The position numbers were made by a program, and so were the translations under genes. Source: Streptomyces sp. SN-593 (GTDB lineage Bacteria > Actinomycetota > Actinomycetes > Streptomycetales > Streptomycetaceae). Taken from it: 64,000 nt of DNA. This document shows positions 46,101 through 55,031 of this stretch, piece by piece. The stretch's first letter is position 1; every line of letters begins with the position of its first letter. The stretch lies in the NCBI RefSeq assembly GCF_016756395.1, contig NZ_AP018365.1, forward strand, positions 6,762,001 to 6,826,000. The letters run 5' to 3'. The notes below the pieces were generated by a model, which ran no database searches, was not told where the DNA came from, and saw only the letters and a program-made list of their open reading frames with translations.

Positions 46101-47097
46101 CGGCGTCACCTCGCTTCCGGGACGTGACGAGCAGGTAGACCGCCGTGACCAGCAGCAGGAACAGCAGCAGGAGGACCGACATCGCGGAGCCCTCGCCGAA
46201 GTTCCAGGTGATGAACGACGACTGGTAGATGTGGATCGAGATCAGGTCCGCCTGGTGCGGCGCGGCCGAACCGAACAGCACGTAGGGCGTGTTGAAGTCG
46301 TTGAAGGTCCACAGGAACAGCACCAGGACCAGGACCTGGTTGACCGGGCGCAGCGACGGGAGGGTGATCTTCCGGATCTGCTGCCAGACGCCGGCGCCGT
46401 CCATCGCGGCGGCCTCGTACAGCTCGCGCGGGATGTTCTGCAGGCCGGCCATCAGCGCCAGGAACGCGAACGGCCAGGACTTCCAGACCGAGACGATCAC
46501 CAGGGCCCAGAAGCTGTTGCTGCCGATCAGCCAGAACGACTTGTCCGACGTCAGGTGGAGCTGGTCGTGCAGGACGTGGTTCACCAGGCCGGTGTTCTGC
46601 TGGAACATGAAGGTCCAGGTGATCACCGTCGCGTAGACCGGCAGGGCGTACGGCACCAGGAAGACGGCGCGCATCACGGCCCGGCCGCGGAAGCCCTCCT
46701 GCATCAGGATCGCGGCCGCGGTGCCGATCAGCCACGACAGGCCGACCGACAGCACCGTGAACTCCAGCGTCACCCAGAACGAGTGCAGCAGCGCCTGGCC
46801 GATCGGCTGGTGGATCTTGACCGCGATCTTGTAGTTGTCGAAGCCCGTCCAGGGGGCGGTGCTCCAGTTGCGGATGTAGAAGAGCGTCAGGCCCTTGAAG
46901 CTGATCAGGATGCCGAAGACCATCGGCACGATGTGGATCAGCAGCTCCAGCAGGACGGCGGGCAGCAGCAGGAGGTAGGGCAGGCCGCCTTGGCGCAGCC
47001 GTGCCGGGATGCGCGGCCGGAGCCGGCCCCGGCCAGCGGGCTTGCCGCTGTCGGGACCGGCCTCGGAGGCGTTCTCGAGGGGGGCGGTGGCAGTCAT
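46093..47097 (-). CDS. Carbohydrate ABC transporter permease, MalF type
   Basis: The 334-residue membrane protein has a charged cytosolic N-terminus, about six helices and the EAA loop YEAAAMDGAGVWQQIRKITLP. It pairs with the MalG-type permease that it overlaps and with the lipoprotein encoded 15 bases upstream. The start is ATG 47095-47097. Confidence 0.92.
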   Translation of the reverse strand: MTATAPLENASEAGPDSGKPAGRGRLRPRIPARLRQGGLPYLLLLPAVLLELLIHIVPMVFGILISFKGLTLFYIRNWSTAPWTGFDNYKIAVKIHQPIGQALLHSFWVTLEFTVLSVGLSWLIGTAAAILMQEGFRGRAVMRAVFLVPYALPVYATVITWTFMFQQNTGLVNHVLHDQLHLTSDKSFWLIGSNSFWALVIVSVWKSWPFAFLALMAGLQNIPRELYEAAAMDGAGVWQQIRKITLPSLRPVNQVLVLVLFLWTFNDFNTPYVLFGSAAPHQADLISIHIYQSSFITWNFGEGSAMSVLLLLFLLLVTAVYLLVTSRKRGDADA

Positions 47098-47112
47098 GGG
47101 GAGAGCCGATCC

Positions 47113-48432
47113 TTAGGACGCGGGCATCTGCGACTGCGCCTTTTCCAGCGCGGCCTTGACGGAGGCGGTCGTGACGGACTTGCCACTGGCCGCGTCGGCG
47201 AACAGGTCCTTGACGGCGGCGCCGACCGTGGTCTCGAACTGGCTCTCGTTGGGCACCTGCGGCAGCGGCGCGGCCGACTTGGACAGCACGCTCGCGAGGG
47301 TCTTCAGGTCGGGCGTCTGGAACGCCGGGTCGCTCTGCGCCTCGGTGACCGGCGGCAGGGTGCCGTAGGTGGAGTTGAGGAGCTTCTGCTCCGGGGTGCT
47401 GGTCATGAACTTCACGAACTTCAGCGCCGCGGACTGGTGCTTGGTGCTCTTGAAGACCGCGATGTTGATGCCGGCCACCATGGAGGTGACACCCGCGTCG
47501 CCGGTCGCGCCGGCGGTCTGGGTCGGCACCGGCACCACGCCGTACTGGTCCTGCGACATCCCGTGCGACTTGATGGACGCGGCGGCGGACTGCCACATCA
47601 TCATCGCCGCCTTGCCGGTGGCGAAGTCGGTGATGGTCTGGTTCTGGTCGTACTCCGCGTCGCCCTTGGCGGCCTCGCCGCTGGCGACGAAGTCGACGTA
47701 CTGCTTGACGGCGGCCACGTTGGCGTCGCCGGTGAAGGTCGGCTTGCCGGAGGAGTCGAACCAGTCCGCGCCGCGCTGCTTGGCGAGCACGAACGCGTGG
47801 TGGATGTTCTCGGCGCCGTTGCTGCCCTCGACGGCTATGCCGTGCACGTCGCCCTTGGTCAGCTTCTTGGCGTCGGCGTTGAGCTCGTCCCAGGTCGTCG
47901 GCGGCTGGAGGCCGGCGTCGGCGAACATCTTCTTGTTGTAGTACAGGCCGTAGGACTCGGAGTACAGCGGCACCGCGGCCGGGTCCTGGCCGGCCGCGCC
48001 CGAGGCGGCGATGGCCGAGGCGGCGAAGCGGTCCTTGCCGCCGATGGCGGTGAAGTTGGCGCTGTCGAAGGGCAGCAGGGCGCCGGTGGCCTGGAGGGAG
48101 GCCGACCAGGTGTTGCCGATGTTCAGGACGTCGGGGCCCTGGCCGGAAGTGGTCGCCGCGAGGATGCGGTTGAGCAGGTCGGCCCAGCCGATCACCTCCA
48201 GCTTGACCTTGATGCCGGTCTGCTGCTCGAACTTCTTGAGTTCGGGGGTGAGCACCTGCTTGTCGTTGCCGAGGCTGGTGCCCTGGTTGCTCGCCCAGTA
48301 CGTGAGCGTGACGCCCTTGTCGCTGCCGCTCGTGCCGCTGCTGTCGTCGCTCGAACCGCCGCCGCACGCGGCGGCGGTGAGGCCGAGCGCGGCCACGAGG
48401 GCGGTGGCCGCGAAGACTCTGTTGGTGCGCAT
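47113..48432 (-). CDS. Sugar-binding lipoprotein of CUT1 ABC importer
   Basis: The 439-residue family-1 solute-binding protein begins with a lipoprotein signal peptide whose lipobox ends LTAAAC, placing the modified cysteine at C23. A Ser/Gly-rich linker follows, then an extracellular two-lobe domain. It captures an oligosaccharide outside the cell for the two permeases. The gene leads the operon SBP-permease-permease-GH1 and is divergent from a ROK repressor. The paired GH1 points to a beta-glucoside such as cellobiose as ligand; this is inference. Confidence 0.92.
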   Translation of the reverse strand: MRTNRVFAATALVAALGLTAAACGGGSSDDSSGTSGSDKGVTLTYWASNQGTSLGNDKQVLTPELKKFEQQTGIKVKLEVIGWADLLNRILAATTSGQGPDVLNIGNTWSASLQATGALLPFDSANFTAIGGKDRFAASAIAASGAAGQDPAAVPLYSESYGLYYNKKMFADAGLQPPTTWDELNADAKKLTKGDVHGIAVEGSNGAENIHHAFVLAKQRGADWFDSSGKPTFTGDANVAAVKQYVDFVASGEAAKGDAEYDQNQTITDFATGKAAMMMWQSAAASIKSHGMSQDQYGVVPVPTQTAGATGDAGVTSMVAGINIAVFKSTKHQSAALKFVKFMTSTPEQKLLNSTYGTLPPVTEAQSDPAFQTPDLKTLASVLSKSAAPLPQVPNESQFETTVGAAVKDLFADAASGKSVTTASVKAALEKAQSQMPAS

Positions 48433-48485
48433 AGGGGTTCCCTCTCAGGGTGGGTCCGCTTCAGGAAGTGAACAGCGCCTGTGCC

Positions 48486-48506
48486 TTAATTCAGGCCGTG
48501 ATTTAA
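48486..48506. promoter_or_regulatory. AT-rich operator TTAATTCA-N5-TGATTTAA
   Basis: Arms 48486-48493 and 48499-48506 are complementary in seven of eight positions, and the site is strikingly AT-rich against its surroundings. It lies in the divergent spacer between the importer lipoprotein and the ROK regulator gene and fits the A/T-rich operators of ROK repressors. Confidence 0.65.
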
Positions 48507-48579
48507 CTTGTGAGAAAAGGTGGCGTCAAGACCCTGTGCAGCGATAGGTTCCAGCGGGGCGGAGCGGGAGGGAGACCAG

Positions 48580-49950
48580 ATGGCTGAGCGGGCCAAGCGC
48601 ACGGTGCGTGACCTGCGGCGCGGCAACCGTGCCTCGCTTCTGCGTCATTTGTATTTCGAAGGGCCCCTCAGCCGGCAGGAGCTCGGCCGGGACACCGGTC
48701 TGAGCGCCGGCTCGATCAGCAACGTCGTTGGAGAGTTGATCGCGGACGGCATGGTCGAGGAGGCCGGCGCGGTCGAGTCCGACGGCGGGCGCCCGCGCAT
48801 CCTGCTCCAGGTCGCCCCCGGCTACGGCTACGTGGTCGGCGTGGACGTCGGCGAGACCCGGGTGCGGGTCGAGCTGTTCGACCTCGCGCTGACCGAACGG
48901 GCCTCCGCGGACCTGCCGTTGTCCGACAGCGGGCACGACGTGGACCTGGTGGTGCGGCTCGCGCTGGAGGGCATCGGGTCCGTGGTGCGCGAGGCCGGGA
49001 TCGACGACCGCGAGGTGCTGGGCGTCGGCATCGGCGTGCCCGGGATCGTGGAGCAGGGCGACCCGCGGGACGTGGTGCCCGGCGCCGGCGACGGGATCGT
49101 GGTGCACGGCCAGACCATCGGCTGGGACGCGGTGCCGCTGGGGCGGCTGCTGCGGGCCGGCACCGACCTGCCGCTGTTCATCGACAACGGCGCCAAGACG
49201 CTGGGCCAGGCCGAGATGTGGTTCGGCGGCGGCCGCGGCGCGCGCAACGTGGTGATCGCGCTGATCGGCTCCGGTGTCGGCGCCTGCGTGGTCGCCGACG
49301 GGAGCCCGTACCGCGGTGAGAGCAGCAGCGCGGGGGAGTGGGGGCACACCACGCTGCGGGTCGGCGGCCGGACCTGCCGGTGCGGCTCGCGCGGCTGCCT
49401 GGAGGCGTACGTCGGCGCGGAGGCGCTGCTGGGGCGGTGGCCGGACGCTCCGCGCGGGGTCAGCGAGGAGAACGCGCTCGCCGCGCTGCTGGCCGCGGCC
49501 GACCACGACCCGCAGGTGGCGGAGCTGCTCGCCGAGGCCGCGGAGTACCTGGGCGCGGGCATCGCCGACCTGATCAACCTCTTCAACCCGCAGCGGATCG
49601 TGATCGGCGGCTGGGCCGGGCTGCTGCTCGGCCCCCGGCTGCTGCCGGCGGTGCGCGAGGTGGCCGCCGCGTACGCGCTGCGCCACCCCTGCGCGCAGAC
49701 CTCGATCGAGCTGGGCCGGCTCGGCGCGGACGCGGTCACCGTGGGCGCGGCGACGCTGCCGCTGGCCCGCTTCCTGGACACCGGCGGCGAGCGGCCGGTG
49801 CGGCTGCCGGCGCCGGGCGGGGAGGGCGGCGGGCCGCACGCGCCGGGCGGGCCGGCGGACGACCGGGGGCGCCCGCCGGGCCGCGGGTCACGGTCCGGTG
49901 CCGCTCCCGGTGATCCGGTGCGGAACCGAACCGCACGGGCGGTACGTTGA
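48580..49950 (+). CDS. ROK-family transcriptional repressor
   Basis: The 456-residue protein has an N-terminal winged helix-turn-helix (about residues 10-65: LRHLYFEGPLSRQELGRDTGL, GSISNVVGELIADG) and a ROK domain with VGVDVGETRVRVELFDL and the zinc motif CRCGSRGCLEAY. It should release DNA on binding a sugar. The ATG follows GGGAGGGAG. About 50 disordered residues form the C-terminus. Divergence from the GH1/CUT1 operon and the AT-rich palindrome between them imply that it controls that operon. Confidence 0.9.
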   Translation: MAERAKRTVRDLRRGNRASLLRHLYFEGPLSRQELGRDTGLSAGSISNVVGELIADGMVEEAGAVESDGGRPRILLQVAPGYGYVVGVDVGETRVRVELFDLALTERASADLPLSDSGHDVDLVVRLALEGIGSVVREAGIDDREVLGVGIGVPGIVEQGDPRDVVPGAGDGIVVHGQTIGWDAVPLGRLLRAGTDLPLFIDNGAKTLGQAEMWFGGGRGARNVVIALIGSGVGACVVADGSPYRGESSSAGEWGHTTLRVGGRTCRCGSRGCLEAYVGAEALLGRWPDAPRGVSEENALAALLAAADHDPQVAELLAEAAEYLGAGIADLINLFNPQRIVIGGWAGLLLGPRLLPAVREVAAAYALRHPCAQTSIELGRLGADAVTVGAATLPLARFLDTGGERPVRLPAPGGEGGGPHAPGGPADDRGRPPGRGSRSGAAPGDPVRNRTARAVR

Positions 49951-50043
49951 CAGGTGGGTGAGCGGCGCGCCGCCGTGTCGCGGAACGTCGCGTTCGCACC
50001 CTTTCGTCACGTTCTGCCGAGCATGCCCCCCAGGAGCCCGTCC

Positions 50044-50859
50044 ATGACCCTTCGACAGCAGATCGTCGGCAACGCCATGCAGATGGCCGTCTGTAGCCTC
50101 GACCCCGGTCAGACCGTGTACTGCGAGGCGGGCAAGTTCCTGTTCAAGACCGCCAACGTCGGCATGGAGACCCGGCTCGGCGGCCCCGGCAACACCGCCC
50201 GGCAGGGCCCCGGCGCGCAGGGCGGCGGCATGGGCGGGATGCTGCGCCAGGCGATGGGCACCGCGATGCAGGTCGGCCAGCGCGCGCTGGCCGGCGAGTC
50301 GCTGGCCTTCCAGTACTTCACCGCCGCCGGCGGCGAGGGCACCGTCGGCTTCGCCGGGGTGCTCCCCGGCGAGATGCGCGCCCTGGAACTGAACGGCTCG
50401 CGCGCCTGGTTCGCGGAGAAGGACGCCTTCGTCGCGGCGGAGGAGAGCGTGCGCTTCGGCATCGCCTTCGCCGGCGGCCGGCAGGGCATGAGCGGCGGAG
50501 AGGGCTTCATCCTGGAGAAGTTCACCGGCACCGGCACCGTGATCATCGCCGGCGCGGGCAACTTCATCGACCTCAACCCGGCCGACTTCGGCGGCCGGAT
50601 CGAGGTGGACACCGGCTGCATCGTCGCCTTCGAGGAGGGCATCCAGTACGGCGTGCAGCGCATCGGCGGGCTCAACCGCCAGGGCATCATGAACGCCGTG
50701 TTCGGCGGCGAGGGGCTGTCGCTGGCCACCCTGGAGGGCAACGGGCAGGTCATCCTCCAGTCCATGACGATCGAGGGGCTGGCCAACGCGCTGAAGAAGG
50801 CGCAGGGCGGGGACAAGCAGGGGCCCACCGGGGGCCTGTTCTCCACCCACGCCGGCTGA
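50044..50859 (+). CDS. AIM24/TIGR00266-family protein
   Basis: The 271-residue protein has the beta-rich AIM24 fold pattern: VYCEAGKFLFKTANV, a glycine-rich GGMGGMLRQAMG stretch, YFTAAGGEGTVGFAGVLPGE and a GNFIDLNPADFGG strand region. The family occurs in bacteria and mitochondria; its molecular role is uncertain. ATG 50044 follows AGGAG at seven bases; an ATG at 50023 is less likely. It is monocistronic on this evidence, with an intergenic region of 260 bases after it. Confidence 0.85.
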   Translation: MTLRQQIVGNAMQMAVCSLDPGQTVYCEAGKFLFKTANVGMETRLGGPGNTARQGPGAQGGGMGGMLRQAMGTAMQVGQRALAGESLAFQYFTAAGGEGTVGFAGVLPGEMRALELNGSRAWFAEKDAFVAAEESVRFGIAFAGGRQGMSGGEGFILEKFTGTGTVIIAGAGNFIDLNPADFGGRIEVDTGCIVAFEEGIQYGVQRIGGLNRQGIMNAVFGGEGLSLATLEGNGQVILQSMTIEGLANALKKAQGGDKQGPTGGLFSTHAG

Positions 50860-51119
50860 ACCCGGCGCTCCCCGGCGCCGCCGAGCACCCCCCGCCGCCA
50901 CCCGGTCCGCCCGCCGCGGACCGGGCTCCGGCGGCGGTGTCCGGCGCCTTGACCGCCCCGCACCGCGGGTCTCATGCTCCTCTCATGTCACGGTGCGGTG
51001 ACAGCTCGCCCGCCGGGGTCCAACGCCCTGCCTCCCGGCGGGTAGCGTCTGATCACGTGCATCCCGCAGTGCCGCACGATCCGCGCGTGGCACCCGCGCA
51101 GGAAGGTGGACCGACTGCC

Positions 51120-51743
51120 GTGTACCGCTGGGAGATCACCCGGGCCGCACTGGCCCAGCGGGTATTCGCCACGATCCGCAGCGAGAGCTACGACCAGGCC
51201 GCCGCCACCGCGGACACCCTGCTGTCCGCCGGCCTGACCACGTTGGAGATCTCCCTCACCACGCCGTTCGCGCTGGAGGCGGTGACCACCCTGGTCCGCG
51301 AGGTCGGCGACGACGCCGTCATCGGCGCGGGCACGGTGCTCGACGAGGTCTCCGCGCGGATGGCGATCGAGGCGGGGGCGCGCTTCCTGCTGTCGCCCAA
51401 CCTCGACGAGGCGGTGCTGCGCACCGGGCACCGCTACGGGGTGCCGGTCTTCCCCGGGGTGGCCACGCCCACCGAGGCGGTGCGCGCGATGGAGTTGGGC
51501 GCCGACGCGCTGACCCTCTACCCGGCCACCGCGTACACCCCGGACTGGGTGGGGGACGTGCGCGCGATCATCCCGCAGGCAGCGCTGCTGCCGATCGGCG
51601 GGGTCACCGTCAGCGCGGCGCCCGACTGGGTCGCCGCCGGCGCGGTCGCGGTCGGCATGGGCTCCGCCCTCACCGACGGCGACCGTGCCACGGTCACCAA
51701 GCGGCTCACCGAACTGCTGGAGCGGCTCGCCGACACGGCGTGA
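51120..51743 (+). CDS. KDPG/KHG-aldolase-like protein lacking the Schiff-base lysine
   Basis: The 207-residue protein matches the Eda family over its length, with the catalytic-base glutamate E43 in TLEISL, the GAGTVLD and FPGVATPTEA phosphate/substrate loops and a late GGV turn. Where the Schiff-base lysine lies in the usual ALKxFPA motif, it reads ALTLYPA with T132. It may therefore not work as a class I aldolase. GTG 51120 gives normal family length; GTGs at 51057 and 51087 are alternatives. It stands 101 bases upstream of an EPSP-synthase-like gene. Confidence 0.75.
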   Translation: MYRWEITRAALAQRVFATIRSESYDQAAATADTLLSAGLTTLEISLTTPFALEAVTTLVREVGDDAVIGAGTVLDEVSARMAIEAGARFLLSPNLDEAVLRTGHRYGVPVFPGVATPTEAVRAMELGADALTLYPATAYTPDWVGDVRAIIPQAALLPIGGVTVSAAPDWVAAGAVAVGMGSALTDGDRATVTKRLTELLERLADTA

Positions 51744-51844
51744 GCCGTGACGGCGGGCGTGCGGCTGGGCGCGGGCCGAGCGGGGCACCGTCCGGGACGG
51801 GAAACCGGGGGGACGGACGGGGCGTCCCCCGTAGAATCCTCCGG

Positions 51845-53080
51845 GTGACCGTACTCGCCGTTCCCGGCTCGAAGTCCGTGACCGCCCGCGCCCTGTTCCT
51901 CGCCGCGGCCGCCGACGGGGTGACCGTGCTCCGCGACCCGCTGCTGTCCGACGACACGGAGGGCTTCGCCGAGGGCCTGACCCGGCTCGGCTACGACGTG
52001 GAGCGCTCCCCGGGCGCGTGGCGGATCACCGGCCGCCCGGCCGGCCCGGCCGCCGGCCACGCCGAGGTCTTCACCCGCGACGCGGCCACCGCCGCCCGCT
52101 TCCTGCCCGCGCTGGCCGCCGCGGGCCACGGCACCTTCCGCTTCGACGCCTCCGCGCAGATGCGCCGCCGCCCGGTCGCCCCGCTGACCGAGGCGCTGCG
52201 CACCCTCGGCGTGGACCTGGCGTACGAAGGGGAGGAGGGGCACCTGCCGCTGCGGGTGGTCGCGGACGGCGTCAAGGGCGGCGCGATCGAGCTCGACGCG
52301 AGCCTGTCCTCGCAGTTCCTCACCGCGCTGCTGCTGCTCGGCCCGCTGACGAAGGAGGGACTGCGGATCAGGGTGACCGGCATCGTCTCGGTGCCGTACG
52401 TGGAGATCACCCTGGCGATGATGCGCCGCTTCGGCGTCGAGGTGGCCCGCGAGGGGGACACGTTCGTGGTGCCGCCGGGCGGCTACCGCGCGCAGGACTA
52501 CCCGATCGAGCCGGACGCCTCCACGGCGAGCTACGTGTTCGCCGCGGCCGCGCTGGCCGGCCGCACGGCCACCGTGCCGGGGCTCGGCCGCGACGCGCTC
52601 CAGGGCGACCTGCGCTTCGTGGACGTGCTGGAGCGGATGGGCGCGCGGGTCGAGACCACCGCCGACGCCACCACCGTCACCGGCACCGGGCGCCTGTCCG
52701 GCCTGACCGTCGCCATGCGGGACATCTCCGACACGATGCCGACCCTCGCGGCCATCGCGCCCTTCGCGGACGGCCCGGTCCGGATCGAGGACGTCTACAA
52801 CACCCGCGTCAAGGAGTGCGACCGGCTGGAGGCGTGCGCGCTGAACCTGCGCGCGCAGGGCATCGAGGTCGCCACCGGCCGGGACTGGATCGAGATCCAC
52901 CCGGGCACCCCGAAGCCGGTCGAGATCGCCTGCCACCGCGACCACCGCATCGCGATGAGCTTCGCCGTCGCGGGCCTGCGCACCCCGGGCACCACCTTCG
53001 ACGACCCGGGGTGCGTGAAGAAGACCTTCCCGGGCTTCCACGCGTTCTTCGCCGACCTGCGCCGGACCTGGGAGGTCTGA
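51845..53080 (+). CDS. EPSP-synthase-like enolpyruvyl transferase
   Basis: The 411-residue protein has the two-domain EPSP synthase pattern: VPGSKSVTARAL near the N-terminus, DASLSSQFLTALLLL in the middle, NTRVKECDRLEA and DHRIAMSFAVAGL near the end. These carry the lysine, serine, glutamate, aspartate and histidine residues used to bind shikimate-3-phosphate and phosphoenolpyruvate. The N-x-G-T loop reads DAATAARFL, with alanine (A81) at the position of the glyphosate-contacting glycine. It may be the primary enzyme or a specialised paralogue. A GTG start is used. Confidence 0.85.
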   Translation: MTVLAVPGSKSVTARALFLAAAADGVTVLRDPLLSDDTEGFAEGLTRLGYDVERSPGAWRITGRPAGPAAGHAEVFTRDAATAARFLPALAAAGHGTFRFDASAQMRRRPVAPLTEALRTLGVDLAYEGEEGHLPLRVVADGVKGGAIELDASLSSQFLTALLLLGPLTKEGLRIRVTGIVSVPYVEITLAMMRRFGVEVAREGDTFVVPPGGYRAQDYPIEPDASTASYVFAAAALAGRTATVPGLGRDALQGDLRFVDVLERMGARVETTADATTVTGTGRLSGLTVAMRDISDTMPTLAAIAPFADGPVRIEDVYNTRVKECDRLEACALNLRAQGIEVATGRDWIEIHPGTPKPVEIACHRDHRIAMSFAVAGLRTPGTTFDDPGCVKKTFPGFHAFFADLRRTWEV

Positions 53081-53102
53081 GCCGCGCGCTCCGGCCGGGG
53101 CT

Positions 53103-55031
53103 CTACGGCCCGGGCCGCTCCGCCTCGTAGGCGGCGCGGGCGGCGACCGCCGCCGGGCGGGTGGCGGTCTCGGCCACGGGGACGTTCCACCATGCCTCCG
53201 CGGGCAGGGCCGGCAGGCCGGGGTCGGTGGTGACGTGGACCGCGGTCGGGCGCGGCGAGTCGCGGGCGGCGGCCAGCGCGGCGCGCAGCTCGGCGGCGGT
53301 GCGGGCGGTGCGGACCTCCAGGCCGAGGCTGGCGGCGTTGGCCGCGAGGTCCACGGGGAGCGGTGCGCCGGTGAAGGCACCGTCGGGGGAGCGGAACCGG
53401 TAGGCGGTGCCGAAGCGTTCCGCGCCGACCTGCTCGGACAGCCCGCCGATCGACGCGTAGCCGTGGTTCTGCACGATGACGACGTTGATCGGGATGCCCT
53501 CCTGCACCGCCGTGACGATCTCCGTCGGCAGCATCAGGTAGGTGCCGTCGCCGACCAGCGCGAACACCTCGCGGTCGGGCGCGGCCAGCCGCACCCCGAT
53601 CGCGGCGGGGATCTCGTAGCCCATGCAGGAGTAGCCGTACTCCACGTGGTACTGCTCCGGGTCGCGGGACCGCCACAGCTTGTGCAGGTCGCCCGGGAGC
53701 GAGCCGGCCGCGTTGACCAGGACGTCCCGGTCGCCGAGCACCGCGTCGAGCGCGCCGATCACCTCGCCCTGCGACAGCCCGCGGGGTGCCTCCTCCGATG
53801 CGCCGTCCCCGCTGCCGCCGGCGTCCGCCGCCCGGCCGGCGCCGCCGCCTGCGCCGACTCCGCCGGCGTGGGCCGCCGGGTACGCGCCGGCGAACACCGC
53901 GTCCGTCAGCGCCCGCCAGTCGGCGAGCTGCTCCGCCCGGGCCGCCGGGACGGGGAGGCGGTGGCCGCCCCACCGCGCCGCCAGCGCCTCGATGCCGGCC
54001 CGGGCGTCGCCGACCAGCGCCAGCCCCGCCGCCTTGTGGCCGTCGAAGGAGGCCACGTTGAGGTTCACGAAGCGGGTGCCGGGGGCGAAGAGCGAGCCGG
54101 AGGCGGTGGTGAAGTCCGTCCAGCGGGTGCCGATCCCGAGCACCGCGTCGGCGGAGCGCGCGGCCGCGTCGGCCGGTGCCGTGCCGGTGTGCCCGAGGCC
54201 GCCGAGGTTGCCGGGGTGGTCCCAGCGCAGCGAGCCCTTCCCGGCCTGCGTCTCGGCCACCGGCACGCCCGTCGCCGTCGCGAAGGCCGCCAGCGCGGCG
54301 CCCGCCTCGGAGTGCCGCACCCCGCCGCCGGCCACCACCAGCGGGCTGCGCGCGGCCCGCAGCAGCGCCACCGCCTCGGCGACCGCGGCGGCGTCCGGCA
54401 CCGGCCGCCGCACCGGCCACACCCGGGTCCGGAACAGCTCCTCGGGAAAGTCGTACGCCTCGGCCTGCACGTCCTGCGGCAGCGCGAGCGTGACCGCGCC
54501 GGTGTCGGCCGGGTCGGCGAGCACCCGCATCGCCTGGAGGAGCGAGGGGGCCAGCATCTCCGGCCGCCAGATCCGGTCGAAGAAGCGGGAGACCGGCCGC
54601 AGCGCGTCGTTCACCGACACGTCGTAGGCCCACGGGACCTCCAACTGCTGGAGCACCGGGTCGGCGGGGCGGGTCGCGAAGACGTCGCCGGGCAGCAGCA
54701 GGACCGGGACGCGGTTGACGGTGGCCAGCGCGGCGCCCGTCACGAGGTTGGTCGCGCCGGGGCCGATCGAGGTGGTGCAGGCCATCGCGGACAGCCGGTG
54801 CGCCGTCCGCGCGTAGCCGACCGCCGCGTGCACCATCGCCTGCTCGTTGCGGCCCTGGTGGAAGGGCATCGCCTCCGGCCCCGCCTCCAGCAGCGCCTGG
54901 CCGACCCCGGCGACGTTGCCGTGCCCGAACACGCCCCACATGCCGGCGACCAACCGGTGCCGCACACCGTCCCGTTCGGTGTACTGCGCGGACAGGAACC
55001 GGACCAGGGCCTGCGCGACGGTGAGCCTCAT
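53103..55031 (-). CDS. iolD: IolD, trihydroxycyclohexane-1,2-dione hydrolase
   Basis: The 642-residue thiamine-diphosphate enzyme opens the ring of the inosose-derived dione to 5-deoxyglucuronate in myo-inositol catabolism. Family motifs include FHQGRNEQAMVHAA, the ThDP glutamate region, YGYSCMGYEIPAAIGV and the late GDGTYLMLPTE metal-binding motif with an N-H-G-Y segment. A Gly/Ala-rich low-complexity insert lies near residue 395. It overlaps iolB by four bases (ATGA) and is the last gene of the operon. Confidence 0.93.
   Translation of the reverse strand: MRLTVAQALVRFLSAQYTERDGVRHRLVAGMWGVFGHGNVAGVGQALLEAGPEAMPFHQGRNEQAMVHAAVGYARTAHRLSAMACTTSIGPGATNLVTGAALATVNRVPVLLLPGDVFATRPADPVLQQLEVPWAYDVSVNDALRPVSRFFDRIWRPEMLAPSLLQAMRVLADPADTGAVTLALPQDVQAEAYDFPEELFRTRVWPVRRPVPDAAAVAEAVALLRAARSPLVVAGGGVRHSEAGAALAAFATATGVPVAETQAGKGSLRWDHPGNLGGLGHTGTAPADAAARSADAVLGIGTRWTDFTTASGSLFAPGTRFVNLNVASFDGHKAAGLALVGDARAGIEALAARWGGHRLPVPAARAEQLADWRALTDAVFAGAYPAAHAGGVGAGGGAGRAADAGGSGDGASEEAPRGLSQGEVIGALDAVLGDRDVLVNAAGSLPGDLHKLWRSRDPEQYHVEYGYSCMGYEIPAAIGVRLAAPDREVFALVGDGTYLMLPTEIVTAVQEGIPINVVIVQNHGYASIGGLSEQVGAERFGTAYRFRSPDGAFTGAPLPVDLAANAASLGLEVRTARTAAELRAALAAARDSPRPTAVHVTTDPGLPALPAEAWWNVPVAETATRPAAVAARAAYEAERPGP

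Noticed and set aside
48578..49839. Minus-strand frame opposite the ROK repressor
   Set aside because: It mirrors the repressor codons; the repressor has a ribosome binding site, HTH and ROK zinc motif.
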